Assembly (NCBI GenBank): GCA_018449595.1
Contig: JAAVUU010000002.1
Location: 124,001-188,000, forward strand
Reading direction: 5' to 3'
Origin: Rhizobiales bacterium dw_265
GTDB taxonomy: Bacteria > Pseudomonadota > Alphaproteobacteria > Micropepsales > Micropepsaceae
DNA length: 64,000 nt
Positions 9,463 to 18,713 of this stretch are shown here, one piece after another. A model generated the notes under the pieces. It was not told the origin of the DNA, searched no databases, and saw only the letters and a list, made by a program, of their open reading frames with translations. How positions within the stretch are numbered: the first letter of the stretch is position 1; each line of letters starts with the position of its first letter. A program made the position numbers and the translations under genes.

Positions 9463-9559
9463 TTTTGGTCGCACGGGCGACGTCCGTACGCTGGCGCTAC
9501 GGACCGCTGCGCTCGCCTGCCCGATGCTCCAGACGATCGTGCTGATCGCGCTGGCGGTT

Positions 9560-10966
9560 CTATACGGCGTGGTTCATCTTTTTTGAGCGGATGGCAAAGC
9601 GCGCGCCGAGCGTCACCGCCGCCACCAGCAGCCCGAAAGCCAGTCCCAGCCAGATGCCCAGGCCCTGCATGTGCAGGCCATAGCCCAGCAGGATGCACAT
9701 CGGCGCGCCCGCCAGCCAGTAACTCGCGCCGGCGATCCACATCGGCCCGCGCGCATCCTTCAACCCGCGCAAGCTCATCGAGGATGTGACCTGGATGCCG
9801 TCCACCAACTGAAAGGCGGCGGCGACATGCAGGAAGCTGACCGCCAGCGCCAGCACATCGGCATTGGCGGCAATGTCGGGCAGCCACAGGCTGGCGATCC
9901 GGCGCGGCCAGGCCAGCAGCACCACCGCCGTACAGCTCATGAAGATCATGGCCATGCCTATTGCGGTGAAGCCGGCGCGGCGCGCCGCCACCATGTCGCC
10001 CGCGCCCGCCGCCACCCCGACCCGCACCGCCGCCGCCAGCCCGATGCCAAGCGGAATCATGAAGGTGAGGGAGGGAATGGTGATGGCGATCTGGTGCGCC
10101 GCCAGCGACGCCAGCCCGAAGGTGCCCATCACCAGCGCCGCGCCGTTGAACAGCGCGATCTCGAACACCATGGTGACGCCGATGGGAACGCCCAGGCGGA
10201 ACAGTTCGGCAAAGCTTTGCCAGTGCGGCCGCCACAGCCGGTGCAGGATGCGGTAGCGGCCCAGCGCCGGCACCCGCAGCGCCAAAGTCAGCATCGCCAG
10301 GAAGCTGAAGATGTTGCTGGAGGCGCTGGCCAGGCCCGAACCGAACAGGCCCCATCGCGGCAATCCGAAATGCCCGAAGATCAGCGCATAATCGAGGCCC
10401 GCGTTCCACAGGATCGCCAGCAGGATGACGATCAGCGGCGGCACCGCCCGCGACAAAGCGGTGGAAAAGCTGCGCAGCACCTGAAAGCCCAGCGCGAAGG
10501 GCAGCCCCCAGGCCAGGCCCGACATGAACACCGAAGCGTCGGCGGCCAGCGCCGGTTCCTGTCCCAGGAACAGCAGGATCGGCCGGGTGAAGACCAGCAC
10601 CGCCAGCAGCGGCAGCGAACTGATCGCCACCGACCACAGACCCATGCGCACGGCAACGCGCACTTCCCTCTGGTCGCGTCCGCTGTCGCCATGCCTGCCC
10701 TGAATGTGCGCGATCACCGGCGACACCGCCATCGGCAAGCCGCTGCCCAACAGCCACACCAGGAAATAGACGGCATTGCCCAGCGCCGCCGCCGCCAGCG
10801 CCGCCTTGCTGAAATGGCCCAGCATCACCGTGTCGGTCGCCAGGATCACCATCTGCGCCAGCTGCGTCGCCGCCAGCGGAATCGCCAGGCGCAACAGTTC
10901 GCGCGCCTCCAGCCGCCAGGCGTGATGGGCGGCGCTGCGCGGGCCGGGCGAGGTGAGATCGGTCAT
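9560..10966 (-). CDS. MATE family multidrug efflux transporter (NorM type)
   Basis: MATE proteins export cationic drugs and metabolites in exchange for Na+ or H+. The 468-residue product has about 12 membrane segments in two related halves: the first begins ELLRLAIPLAATQLAQMV and the second FAELFRLGVPIGVTMVFE. The conserved MLGHFSKAALAAAALG segment near residue 47 is typical of NorM-type members. It converges on ubiB and diverges from the PAS_5 gene. The substrate is not predictable from sequence. Confidence 0.92.
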   Translation of the reverse strand: MTDLTSPGPRSAAHHAWRLEARELLRLAIPLAATQLAQMVILATDTVMLGHFSKAALAAAALGNAVYFLVWLLGSGLPMAVSPVIAHIQGRHGDSGRDQREVRVAVRMGLWSVAISSLPLLAVLVFTRPILLFLGQEPALAADASVFMSGLAWGLPFALGFQVLRSFSTALSRAVPPLIVILLAILWNAGLDYALIFGHFGLPRWGLFGSGLASASSNIFSFLAMLTLALRVPALGRYRILHRLWRPHWQSFAELFRLGVPIGVTMVFEIALFNGAALVMGTFGLASLAAHQIAITIPSLTFMIPLGIGLAAAVRVGVAAGAGDMVAARRAGFTAIGMAMIFMSCTAVVLLAWPRRIASLWLPDIAANADVLALAVSFLHVAAAFQLVDGIQVTSSMSLRGLKDARGPMWIAGASYWLAGAPMCILLGYGLHMQGLGIWLGLAFGLLVAAVTLGARFAIRSKKMNHAV

Positions 10967-11089
10967 TAAAATTTTCGGAAAAGCGTCTTTCGGGGTTTAA
11001 ACGCGATACAAGCCGCATCGTGCAATAGTTTGTCCCGGTTGGCAGCCATGCGCCGGGGGTGCGCTGTCCTTTGAAAGAAGGGACAAGGG

Positions 11090-11587
11090 ATGCGGACACT
11101 GGGTCTGGCCTGGGGAGATTCCCCGGACGGGTTTCACGAAATCGTCAGGGAGCGGGAGAAGCCGGCGCATCGCGGGGCGCGGCAACTGCTGGAAGCATGG
11201 CAGGCGCGCGAGGGCCGCTTTGTCGTCGGCCGCGATGTGCCGTCGCGCGGCCTGGCAAAGGTGCTGAGCGGGCTGGCGCTGTTTCAGCCGATCCTGCACG
11301 GCGATTTCCGGGTGCGGCTGGCGGGGTTGGCGCTGCGCCGCCGCTTCGGGCGCGACGTGACGGGCGAGAAGCTGTCCCAAGTGCTGGATGCGGCGCACTT
11401 CGTGCGCCATGCGATCCGGCTGCGGGCGCTGCTGGACACCGGCACGCCGCTGGTGGTGGAGACGCAGGTGATGGCGCAAGGCCGCCTGCAGATGTGCTAT
11501 GAGATGGTGGCGTTGCGAGTCTTTGCGCCCGACGGCGAGACGCCCTGGGTGATGAGCGGTATGTTCTTTCACGATTGGCGGCTTTGA
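11090..11587 (+). CDS. PAS_5-type (PF07310-like) sensor-domain protein
   Basis: The 165-residue product resembles the stand-alone PAS_5 proteins frequent in alphaproteobacteria. The pattern is an LLEAWQAREGR segment, VPSRGLAKVLSGLALFQPI, then FRVRLAGLALRRRFGRDVTGEKL, matching the characteristic 'G...GRDLTG' strand-turn. No output domain, signal peptide or membrane helix is seen, so the partner and ligand are unknown. The ATG has a good upstream AAGGGACAAGGG ribosome-binding region, and a clear terminator follows. The family assignment is from memory of the motif and is moderately secure. Confidence 0.72.
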   Translation: MRTLGLAWGDSPDGFHEIVREREKPAHRGARQLLEAWQAREGRFVVGRDVPSRGLAKVLSGLALFQPILHGDFRVRLAGLALRRRFGRDVTGEKLSQVLDAAHFVRHAIRLRALLDTGTPLVVETQVMAQGRLQMCYEMVALRVFAPDGETPWVMSGMFFHDWRL

Positions 11588-11609
11588 AAATGCCGAAAGG
11601 GCATTTTTA
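11587..11609 (+). terminator. Rho-independent terminator after the PAS_5 gene
   Basis: AAAATGCC and GGCATTTT form an 8-bp stem around a GAAAG loop with an extra trailing T. It begins at the last base of the PAS_5 stop codon. Confidence 0.8.
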
Positions 11610-11662
11610 AAGCCGCGGGCACAACCGGCGGCGGCAGATCGCCGGATGACAGGGGGGGCAGA

Positions 11663-12448
11663 ATGAAAAACATCGCCCATCGCGGCGGCGCGCAGCTGAT
11701 GCCTGAGAATACGCTGGCGGCTTTTGCAGACGCCATGGCGCGCGGCTGCGACGGCGCGGAACTGGACGTGCAGCTCTCCGCCGATGGCGTGGTGGTGGTG
11801 CATCACGATTACCGCCTCAACCCCGGCTATTGCCGCGGCCCGGACGGCCGCTGGCTGACCGGCGAAACGCCGCGCATCAAGGATCTCACCGTTGCGGAAT
11901 TGCAGGTTTATGACGTCGGCTGCCCGGCGCCGGCCGGCGATTATGCCTATGCCCATCCGCTGCTTGCGGCGGTGGATGGGGAACCGATCCCAACCCTGGC
12001 CGATGTGATCGCGCTGACGGAGGGAAAATTCCTGTTGTTCGTCGAACTGAAATCCGGCGCCAGCCCCGACAGCGCCGCTCCCGAGGCGCTGGCCGATGCG
12101 GCGCTGGCGGTCTGCGCCGGTCATCTCGAGCGTGTGATATTCGTCGGCTTCGACTGGCGCGGGCTGGTGCGGGTGCGCAAGCGGGCGCCCCAGGCGGCCT
12201 GCTGGTTCACCACCGACCGGCTGCACCGCGATTACCGCCCGATGCTGGATGCCATCAAGGCGGCGGGCGGGCAGGGCTGGTTTCCCCACCATGCCGACGC
12301 CACCGGGCTGGCGATCTCCGATGCCCATGCGCGGGGCCTGAAGATCGGCGCCTGGACCGTCAACCAGCCGGGCGACATGCGCCGGCTGACGGCGCAGGGG
12401 CTGGACGCGATCTGCACCGACCGGCCGGACCTTTTGCGCGCCGGCTGA
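11663..12448 (+). CDS. ugpQ: Glycerophosphodiester phosphodiesterase
   Basis: GDPD enzymes hydrolyse glycerophosphodiesters from phospholipid turnover to glycerol-3-phosphate and an alcohol. The 261-residue product starts with the catalytic HRGG motif, followed by PENTLAAF and the metal-binding GAELDVQLSADGVVVVHHD. The C-terminal WTVNQPGDM and TDRPDLL are also family-typical. There is no signal peptide, so it is the cytosolic UgpQ-like type. Glycerol-3-phosphate produced here could feed glpD (19562) or plsY (27927). The gene symbol follows the cytosolic family and is less certain than the function. Confidence 0.92.
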   Translation: MKNIAHRGGAQLMPENTLAAFADAMARGCDGAELDVQLSADGVVVVHHDYRLNPGYCRGPDGRWLTGETPRIKDLTVAELQVYDVGCPAPAGDYAYAHPLLAAVDGEPIPTLADVIALTEGKFLLFVELKSGASPDSAAPEALADAALAVCAGHLERVIFVGFDWRGLVRVRKRAPQAACWFTTDRLHRDYRPMLDAIKAAGGQGWFPHHADATGLAISDAHARGLKIGAWTVNQPGDMRRLTAQGLDAICTDRPDLLRAG

Positions 12449-12504
12449 GCGGGAACTATCCGCCCGCCAGGCCGTTGCCTGCCCGGATATTGCCGGAGGC
12501 TTTC

Positions 12505-12696
12505 ATGTCGCTTGTTTCCCTGATCGTCGTGCTGATCGTCGTCGGCGTGCTCTTGTGGCTGATCAACACCTACATTCCGATGGACGGCAAGATCAAATCC
12601 ATCCTCAACGCGGTGGTGGTGATCGCCGTGGTCATCTGGCTGCTGCAGGTATTCGGCCTGCTGGGTTCGCTCCAGGGAATCCGCGTCGGCAAATAA
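12505..12696 (+). CDS. Small Thivi_2564-type membrane protein
   Basis: This 63-residue protein is almost entirely two hydrophobic helices: residues 3-22 (SLIVVLIVVGVLLWLI) and 33-52 (SILNAVVVIAVVIWLL), joined by the hydrophilic YIPMDGKIK turn. The pattern INxYIPMD matches the small Thivi_2564 family known in proteobacteria, whose function is unknown. ATG 12505 is preferred to an upstream in-frame ATG because the family starts MSL. It converges on cysK, with only 3 bp between stops. Confidence 0.8.
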   Translation: MSLVSLIVVLIVVGVLLWLINTYIPMDGKIKSILNAVVVIAVVIWLLQVFGLLGSLQGIRVGK

Positions 12697-12699
12697 CGC

Positions 12700-13653
12700 C
12701 TACAGTCCTTCGAACAGCGCGGTGGACAGATAGCGTTCCGCGAAGCTGGGAATGATCGCGACGATGGTCTTGCCGTCGCTTTCGGGCCGCGCCGCCACTT
12801 CCAGCGCCGCCGCGACCGCCGCGCCCGACGAGATGCCGACCGGAATGCCTTCCTCCCGCGCCACCCGGCGGGCGGTTTCCAGCGCGGTCTCATTGGAAAT
12901 GGTGATGACCTCGTCGATCACCTTGCGGTCCAGGATGGCGGGCACGAAGCCCGCGCCGATGCCCTGGATCTTGTGCGGCCCCGGCGCGCCGCCCGACAGC
13001 ACCGGGCTGTCTTCCGGCTCCAGCGCGATCATCCTGACCGAGGGCTTCCTCTCCTTCAGCACCTGGCCGACGCCGGTGATGGTGCCGCCGGTGCCGACGC
13101 CGGAAATCACGATGTCCACCTTGCCTTCGGTGTCGTTCCAGATTTCCTCGGCCGTGGTGGTGCGATGGATTTCGGGATTGGCCGGGTTCTCGAACTGCTG
13201 CGGGATCACCGCGCCGGGATGGCTGGCCACCAGCTCATGGGCGCGGGCGATGGCGCCCTTCATGCCCTTGGCGGCTTCGGTCAGTTCGATCTCGGCCCCC
13301 AGGATCATCAGCATCTTGCGCCGTTCCAGCGACATGCTTTCCGGCATCACCAGGATCAGCTTGTAGCCCTTCGACGCCGCCACAAAGGCCAGCGCGATGC
13401 CGGTGTTGCCGCTGGTGGGTTCGATCAGCGTGGTCTTGCCAGGAGAGATGATGCCCTGTTTCTCCATCGCCTCGATCATGTTGACGCCGATGCGGTCCTT
13501 GACCGAGGACAGCGGATTGAAGAATTCCAGCTTCAGCAGCACATCGGCCTTTAGTCCGGCATTCATCCGTTTCAGCCGCACCAGCGGGGTGTCGCCGATG
13601 GTCTGGGTGATGCAGTCATAGATGCGGCCGCGGCCCGGTTTGCCCTGTTCCAT
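12700..13653 (-). CDS. cysK: Cysteine synthase A (O-acetylserine sulfhydrylase)
   Basis: CysK makes cysteine from O-acetylserine and sulfide using PLP. The 317-residue product has the PLP lysine (Lys52 in SSVKDRIG), the substrate loop TSGNTGIA, the phosphate-binding [10 protein letters not shown] loop and GISSGAA near the C-terminus. ATG 13653 gives the normal length; the longer open frame is not family-like. It is the last gene of coaBC-dut-rrf2-cysK, 46 bp downstream of an Rrf2 regulator gene that is a plausible controller. Confidence 0.96.
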   Translation of the reverse strand: MEQGKPGRGRIYDCITQTIGDTPLVRLKRMNAGLKADVLLKLEFFNPLSSVKDRIGVNMIEAMEKQGIISPGKTTLIEPTSGNTGIALAFVAASKGYKLILVMPESMSLERRKMLMILGAEIELTEAAKGMKGAIARAHELVASHPGAVIPQQFENPANPEIHRTTTAEEIWNDTEGKVDIVISGVGTGGTITGVGQVLKERKPSVRMIALEPEDSPVLSGGAPGPHKIQGIGAGFVPAILDRKVIDEVITISNETALETARRVAREEGIPVGISSGAAVAAALEVAARPESDGKTIVAIIPSFAERYLSTALFEGL

Positions 13654-13699
13654 GCTAGTCTCCTTTTTGGTCGCTCCGGCTGTTGCCGGCGCTCCGCTC

Positions 13700-14149
13700 C
13701 TAGATCGTGAAATCCGCACCAGTATCGGCGCCCAGTTCGACGCCCGCATGACGGGCGCGTTGGCAAAGGTCTTCGATGGTCACCGAATCCAGCCGGGTCA
13801 TCAACTCGTCCTGCAGGGTGGCGACAAAAGGCGCGACAATGCGCTGGCCCAGGTCGGAGCGCGGCGCGGTCTTTTCTTCCTCGTCCTCGATGGCTTCGGC
13901 CACCCGCACCACATCGCCCACCGAAATCCGGCGGCGCTCCCGCGCCAGGCGGTAGCCGCCGCGCGGGCCGCGCACACCCTTGAGGATGCCGGCGCGCACC
14001 AGCTGCTGCATCACCTGTTCCAGATAGCGCTGCGGCACGCCCTGGCGGGCGGTGATCTCTTTCGCTTGCACGGGTTCCGGCCGCGCATTGAAGGCGATGT
14101 CGATCACCGCCTCCAGGGCCAAAAGGGTTTTGCGCGACAGCTTCAGCAT
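13700..14149 (-). CDS. Rrf2 family transcriptional regulator
   Basis: Rrf2 proteins are dimeric winged-helix regulators. The 149-residue product begins [19 protein letters not shown] and carries the Rrf2 signature [27 protein letters not shown] over about residues 40-66. The three-cysteine cluster that binds Fe-S in IscR or RirA is absent (only one Cys, about residue 128), so it is more like the non-Fe-S CymR type, which controls cysteine metabolism in Firmicutes. It directly precedes cysK. Control of cysK is therefore a reasonable inference, unproven. Its ATG shares one base with the dut stop. Confidence 0.92.
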   Translation of the reverse strand: MLKLSRKTLLALEAVIDIAFNARPEPVQAKEITARQGVPQRYLEQVMQQLVRAGILKGVRGPRGGYRLARERRRISVGDVVRVAEAIEDEEEKTAPRSDLGQRIVAPFVATLQDELMTRLDSVTIEDLCQRARHAGVELGADTGADFTI

Positions 14150-14601
14150 CAGCTTTTTACGGTCATGCCAGTGGAGCCGAAGCCGCCGGCGCCGCGCGCG
14201 CTGTCGCCCAGCGTCTCGACCTCGACCAGTTCGGCCTGTTCATGGCGAGCGATCACCATCTGGGCGATCTTGTGGCCGCGCTGGATGACGAAAGCCTCGG
14301 CGCCATGGTTGATCAGGATGGCCTTGATCTCGCCGCGATAGTCGCTGTCGATGGTGCCGGGGCTGTTGAGGCAGGTGACGCCGTGATTCAGCGCCAGGCC
14401 GGAGCGCGGCCGCACCTGGGCCTCGAAACCCGGCGGCAGTTCGATGGCGATGCCGGTGGGCACGGCCAGGCGCTGGCCGGGCAACAGTTCGATTTCCTCG
14501 TCAATCGCCGCCAGCAGGTCGAGCCCCGCCGAGCCCTGTGTGGCGTAATGGGGCAGGGGGAATTCCAGGGCATGCGGCAGCTTCTTGATTCCAACCTTCA
14601 C
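14149..14601 (-). CDS. dut: dUTP diphosphatase (dUTPase)
   Basis: Dut hydrolyses dUTP to dUMP, keeping uracil out of DNA and supplying dTMP synthesis. The 150-residue trimeric-type product contains all five motifs: [37 protein letters not shown] and the C-terminal [10 protein letters not shown]. It starts at a GTG that overlaps the coaBC stop by 4 bp (GTGA), the classic coaBC-dut coupling. A uracil-DNA glycosylase at 42821 acts on the consequences of dUTP misincorporation. Confidence 0.97.
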   Translation of the reverse strand: MKVGIKKLPHALEFPLPHYATQGSAGLDLLAAIDEEIELLPGQRLAVPTGIAIELPPGFEAQVRPRSGLALNHGVTCLNSPGTIDSDYRGEIKAILINHGAEAFVIQRGHKIAQMVIARHEQAELVEVETLGDSARGAGGFGSTGMTVKS

Positions 14602-15791
14602 GCGGCACCTTTGAGTTTTTCGATGATGGCCGCGACCAGTCGCGCGCCGACCTGCGCCTTGGTCATGTCGGGCCAGTCCTGGACGCCGCTTTCGCTGACC
14701 AGATGCACCTGGTTGTGGTCGCCGCCCATCACATCGCCGGAGACGTCATTGGCGATGATCCAGTCCGCGCCCTTGCGCGCGCGCTTGGCGACGGCATTGG
14801 CCACCACGTCATCGGTTTCGGCGGCGAAGCCGATCAGCAGGCGCGGGCGCTGGGCATGCTGCGCCAGGGTGGCGAGGATGTCGGGATTCTCCACCAGCTT
14901 GATCAGCGGCACGACGCGATCCACCGATTTCTTGATCTTGCTGTTGGCGGCGATGTCAGGCCGCCAGTCGGCCACCGCTGCCGCCATCACCGCCACATCG
15001 GCGGGCAGGGCGGCTTCCACTGCCGCCAGCATCTCGCGCGCCGTGGTGACGCGCTGAAGCTTCACGCCATGCGGCGGCGCGATCTCGACCGGGCCGGAAA
15101 CAAGCGTCGTCTCGGCCCCCGCCCGCGCCAGGGCGTCGGCGATGGCATAGCCCTGCCGGCCGCTGGAATGATTGCCAAGAAAACGCACCGGGTCCACCGG
15201 CTCATGCGTCGGGCCCGCCGTCACCAGCGCCTTCACGCCATGAAGCGGCCCGCCGCGCGCCGCCAGCGCCTGCTGGATGGCGGCCACGATCTCCAGCGGC
15301 TCGGCCATGCGGCCGGGGCCATATTCGCCGCAGGCCATCTCGCCGTCATTGGGGCCGACGAACAGCACGCCGTCTTTTTCCAGTTGGGCGCGGTTGCGTC
15401 GGACGGAGGCGCTCTCCCACATCCGCACATTCATCGCCGGCGCCATCAACACCGCCTTGTCTGTCGCCAGCAAGGTGGTCGAGGCCAGGTCGCCCGCCAA
15501 CCCGTTCGCCATCTTTCCCATCAGGTCGGCGGTGGCGGGCGCCACCACCACCAGGTCGGCGCTGCGCGACAGCTGGATATGGCCCATCTCGGCTTCATCG
15601 GTCAGGCTGAACAGATCGCTGTAAACCTTCTCACCCGTCAGCGCCGACACCGACAAGGGCGTGATGAATTCCGCCCCCGCCCTGGTCAGGACGGCGCGCG
15701 TGCGGATGCCGTGCTCCGCCAGCCGGCGCACCAGTTCCAGCGACTTGTAGGCGGCGATGCCGCCGCCGATGACCAGAAGAATGCTCCGCAC
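14598..15791 (-). CDS. coaBC: Bifunctional phosphopantothenoylcysteine decarboxylase/synthetase
   Basis: CoaBC carries out two steps of coenzyme A synthesis: CoaB ligates cysteine to 4'-phosphopantothenate, then CoaC decarboxylates the product with FMN. The N-terminal flavoprotein half has GGGIAAYKS, the APAMNVRMW motif and a [12 protein letters not shown] active-site flap. The C-terminal half has [22 protein letters not shown] and the KIKK nucleotide-binding loop. I chose GTG 15791, just ahead of [10 protein letters not shown], rather than an in-frame TTG at 15836. It heads the coaBC-dut-rrf2-cysK operon; CoaA substrates link to acpS at 50157. Confidence 0.95.
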   Translation of the reverse strand: MRSILLVIGGGIAAYKSLELVRRLAEHGIRTRAVLTRAGAEFITPLSVSALTGEKVYSDLFSLTDEAEMGHIQLSRSADLVVVAPATADLMGKMANGLAGDLASTTLLATDKAVLMAPAMNVRMWESASVRRNRAQLEKDGVLFVGPNDGEMACGEYGPGRMAEPLEIVAAIQQALAARGGPLHGVKALVTAGPTHEPVDPVRFLGNHSSGRQGYAIADALARAGAETTLVSGPVEIAPPHGVKLQRVTTAREMLAAVEAALPADVAVMAAAVADWRPDIAANSKIKKSVDRVVPLIKLVENPDILATLAQHAQRPRLLIGFAAETDDVVANAVAKRARKGADWIIANDVSGDVMGGDHNQVHLVSESGVQDWPDMTKAQVGARLVAAIIEKLKGAA

Positions 15792-15925
15792 GGGAAATCC
15801 ACGATTGATCGCTGGAGTATATAGCAAATCACGCAAGCCGCGTGTAGTTATTGTGTAACCACATGATATTATGAGATGAATATTCGGTTAAGCGGACGTT
15901 CATCCTCGCCTGCCATACTCTGGAC

Positions 15926-16138
15926 ATGCCCATGTCCACCGGCGATCTTTACCGTCTGGCCTCCGACCTCGCCGCCGAGCATGGCGCCGCCGCCAGCGAT
16001 TATGCCAGCCGCGCGGTGATGACCCTGGAAGCCGAAGGCAGCCATGAGCGGGCGCAGTTCTGGTTCGTGATGCTGGTGCTGCTGGGCGACATCAATTCCG
16101 GGCGCATCGACCCCGACGCGCGCATTTCTATCCACTAG
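15926..16138 (+). CDS. Hypothetical protein
   Basis: The 70-residue product is not one I recognise. It is soluble and predicted helical, with an Ala-rich N-terminal half and a hydrophobic stretch FWFVMLVLLGDI near residues 47-58. Codon use resembles the neighbours. Starts at 15926 or 15932 are possible. It precedes the esterase gene by 53 bp and may be cotranscribed. It has no signal peptide and no clear motif. Confidence 0.6.
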   Translation: MPMSTGDLYRLASDLAAEHGAAASDYASRAVMTLEAEGSHERAQFWFVMLVLLGDINSGRIDPDARISIH

Positions 16139-16191
16139 CCCAAACGTCCTGGATATGCGTTAGGATTCCGCCGCACAGCGCTGGGATTTTC

Positions 16192-17133
16192 ATGCCGCTC
16201 GATCCGATGGTGAAAGCCTTTCTCGACCGGGCGGCGGCGATCCCGCGTCCCAAGGATTGGGACGTGCCGCCCGCCATCACCCGCCAGTCCTTTGCCGCCA
16301 TGATGGGACTGGTCGGCCCCAAGGACGTGCCAGTCGGCAAGGTGGAGAATTTCGTCATTCCCGGTCCCGGCGGCGACATCCGCGCCCGCTCCTATGCGCC
16401 GGTCGCGGCGGCGGGGCCGCTGGCGACGCTGATCTATTTCCACGGCGGCGGCTTTGTTGCCGGCGACCTCGAAAGCCATGACGGCCTCGCCCGCCTGTTC
16501 GCGGCGGAAGGATCGTTCCGCGTCATCTCGGTGGAGTACCGCCTGGCGCCAGAGCATGTCTTTCCCGCGGCGGTGGACGATGCCTGGGCGGCGGTGCAAT
16601 GGATCGAACAGAATGCCGCCGGGATCGGCGTGGATGCCGGCCGCATCGCGGTGGGCGGCGACAGCGCTGGCGGCACGCTGGCCGCTGTCGTCACCCAACT
16701 GGCGCGGGATAAAGGCGGGCTGAAGATCGCCTGTCAGCTGTTGATGTTCCCCAACACCCTGATCGGCGGCGAGACCGCGTCGCTGAACGAATTCGCGGTG
16801 GGCTATTTCCTGGAACGCCGCGCCATCGAATATTTCAACAGCCTGTATGCCCCGCCGGGCGTGGACCGCAATGCGCCCATGGTCTCGCCGCTGAAGGCGA
16901 AAGATTTTTCCGGCCTGCCGCCGGCCTATGTGATGCTGGCCGGCTATGACCCGCTGCATGACGAGGGGCTGGCCTATGGCGAAAAGCTGCGCGCGGCGGG
17001 GGTGAAGGTCACCATCGCGGATTATGCCGACATGGTGCATTGCTTCATCTATCTGCAGACGGTGCTGCCCCAGGCGCATGATGCGGTGATAGAAGCCGCC
17101 CGCGCCGTGCGCGAGGCGCTCGCCGCGGCTTGA
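16192..17133 (+). CDS. Alpha/beta hydrolase, hormone-sensitive-lipase (family IV) esterase
   Basis: This 313-residue protein belongs to the bacterial HSL-type carboxylesterases, which hydrolyse short to medium acyl esters. The HGGG oxyanion-hole motif is at about residue 83, the nucleophile serine is in GDSAGG near 160, and the remaining triad members are probably Asp in GYDPLHDEG and His in DMVHCF. There is no signal peptide, so it acts in the cytosol. The natural substrate is unknown. It converges on the AGPS-like gene. Confidence 0.92.
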   Translation: MPLDPMVKAFLDRAAAIPRPKDWDVPPAITRQSFAAMMGLVGPKDVPVGKVENFVIPGPGGDIRARSYAPVAAAGPLATLIYFHGGGFVAGDLESHDGLARLFAAEGSFRVISVEYRLAPEHVFPAAVDDAWAAVQWIEQNAAGIGVDAGRIAVGGDSAGGTLAAVVTQLARDKGGLKIACQLLMFPNTLIGGETASLNEFAVGYFLERRAIEYFNSLYAPPGVDRNAPMVSPLKAKDFSGLPPAYVMLAGYDPLHDEGLAYGEKLRAAGVKVTIADYADMVHCFIYLQTVLPQAHDAVIEAARAVREALAAA

Positions 17134-17159
17134 CGCGGCCATCCAAAAAAAGCCGCCGC

Positions 17160-18686
17160 CTAGCCCGGCGTGAGAATGTCCTTGGGATCGAGCGTCTGCT
17201 TGAGGCCCTGCAGCGCTTCGGTTTCCAGGGCACTGGCCGATGCGGCGACCGCTTTCAGCCCGGCGTCGTGAATGGCCTCAGCCTGCGCGACATCGCCGTC
17301 CAGCAGGCGCGGATAGAGATAGGTGAATCTGAGCATGGCGCGATCTGGCCAGGCTTGCGCGACATGGCACAGCACAAGGCCATGGGCGCGCGACAGCGGC
17401 ACATGGGCGCGCATGGCTTGCCGCAGCGCGGCGCGTACCGTGACATACAGCGTCGGCAGATCGGCCCAGCGGGCGGCGGCAGTGATCTGCCCGACGCCGA
17501 CGCCGCGATCCAGCAGGGCGTCGCGGCGATAGCCTTCCGCGAAACGCTGCCCCGCCCATTTGCGGTCCACCCCCAGCGCCAGCGCGCCCGAGCGTTTGGC
17601 CAGGGCATCGAATTGCCTGCGCGCCTTCTGGACCTCGGCGGCGCTGCCGGCAAAGCCTGCCAGCATCTGCGCCGCCTTGCCGTCGAAGCGGCGCATCGCC
17701 AGCCAGGCATCGAACAGCCGGGCGGCCACATCCCAGCGATGATGCGCCAGGGCGCGGGCAAAGCGGGTTTCGCCGTCATCCGACAGCCGCAGCATGGTGT
17801 GCGGCAATCCGGTGCGCTGGGCCTCGCGGATCGCCGCCAGCCCGCTGGCGAAATCGGGAAACAGATAGCCGCGATGTTCTTGCGCCGCGGGCAGGGCGCG
17901 GATACGCACCGTGGCCAGGGTGATGACCCCCAGCGCGCCGCGCGAACCCGGCAGCATCTGGGTCAGTTCGCCTGCCGGTGCCAGCAGGCCGCGCGGCGTC
18001 GCCACCCGCACCCCCGCCAGCCAGTCGGCGGCCCGGCCATAGCGCGCCGCTTCCTGGCCGGGTTCGTCCGCCGCGATCCAGCCGCCCAGGGTGGAGAATT
18101 CAAAATTATCCGGCCGGTGCCCCAGGGTCATGCCGCGCGCCGCCAGTTGGTGCTCCAGTTCCGGCCCGGTGATGCCCGCTTCGGCCTGGGCCAATCCCGA
18201 CACCGTGTCCACCGACATCACCCGCGACAGCGCCGACAGGTCCAGGCTTACCACCGCCGCATGGGCGCCGGGGTCGGCGCCGTCCAGCGCCGCGCCATGG
18301 CCGAAGGGCGTCACCGCGATGCCCAGTTCGGCACACAGCGCCAGTAGCGCCAGCACCTGTTCCTCGCTGCGGGGATACAGCACCGCATCGGGCGCCGCCG
18401 ACAGATCGCCGCCGCGCAGCTTGAGCAGCGCGACGCCGCGCCCGGCGGTGTGCGAGGCGCGCGCGAAATCGTCCCGCTTGACGCTGGCGATGGCGGCCAG
18501 GCGGCCGGCGGCGTCTTCCGTCAGGCGCGAGGCGGGCAGGGACAGGCTGGCCAGCTCGCGCGGCGGCGTCGCCAGCAGCGCGGGCATGGCGAAGGCGTCG
18601 GCCAGCCAGCGCCAGGCCGTGTCGGGCAATGTGTCGGCGCGGCTGGTCAATCCCCAGCCGTTCCAGCGAATCCGGTGCGGTTCCAT
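17160..18686 (-). CDS. FAD-linked oxidase, alkylglycerone-phosphate synthase-like
   Basis: The 508-residue product has the VAO-type FAD domain and closely follows the AGPS-like family: N-terminal RWNGWG, then DAVLYPRSEEQVLALL, and GHRPDNFEFSTLGGWIA. Eukaryotic AGPS replaces the acyl chain of acyl-DHAP with a fatty alcohol to make ether lipids. The usual PFGGGTS flavin-pyrophosphate loop here reads PFGHGAALDG, which may affect FAD binding. It is the third gene of glpD-kinase-AGPS-like, 27 bp after the kinase. The reaction is inferred only from the family, and an unrelated flavin oxidation is possible. Confidence 0.8.
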   Translation of the reverse strand: MEPHRIRWNGWGLTSRADTLPDTAWRWLADAFAMPALLATPPRELASLSLPASRLTEDAAGRLAAIASVKRDDFARASHTAGRGVALLKLRGGDLSAAPDAVLYPRSEEQVLALLALCAELGIAVTPFGHGAALDGADPGAHAAVVSLDLSALSRVMSVDTVSGLAQAEAGITGPELEHQLAARGMTLGHRPDNFEFSTLGGWIAADEPGQEAARYGRAADWLAGVRVATPRGLLAPAGELTQMLPGSRGALGVITLATVRIRALPAAQEHRGYLFPDFASGLAAIREAQRTGLPHTMLRLSDDGETRFARALAHHRWDVAARLFDAWLAMRRFDGKAAQMLAGFAGSAAEVQKARRQFDALAKRSGALALGVDRKWAGQRFAEGYRRDALLDRGVGVGQITAAARWADLPTLYVTVRAALRQAMRAHVPLSRAHGLVLCHVAQAWPDRAMLRFTYLYPRLLDGDVAQAEAIHDAGLKAVAASASALETEALQGLKQTLDPKDILTPG

Positions 18687-18713
18687 GCCGCGCGAGATTA
18701 ACGGAAAACCGGC

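Noticed and set aside
9464-9586. A forward frame after ubiB ending in a hydrophobic stretch (about 20 residues from ATG 9524)
   Set aside because: It has no ribosome-binding site, overlaps the MATE gene 3' end, and contains a TCCGTA/TACGGA dyad that is better explained as an ubiB terminator region.
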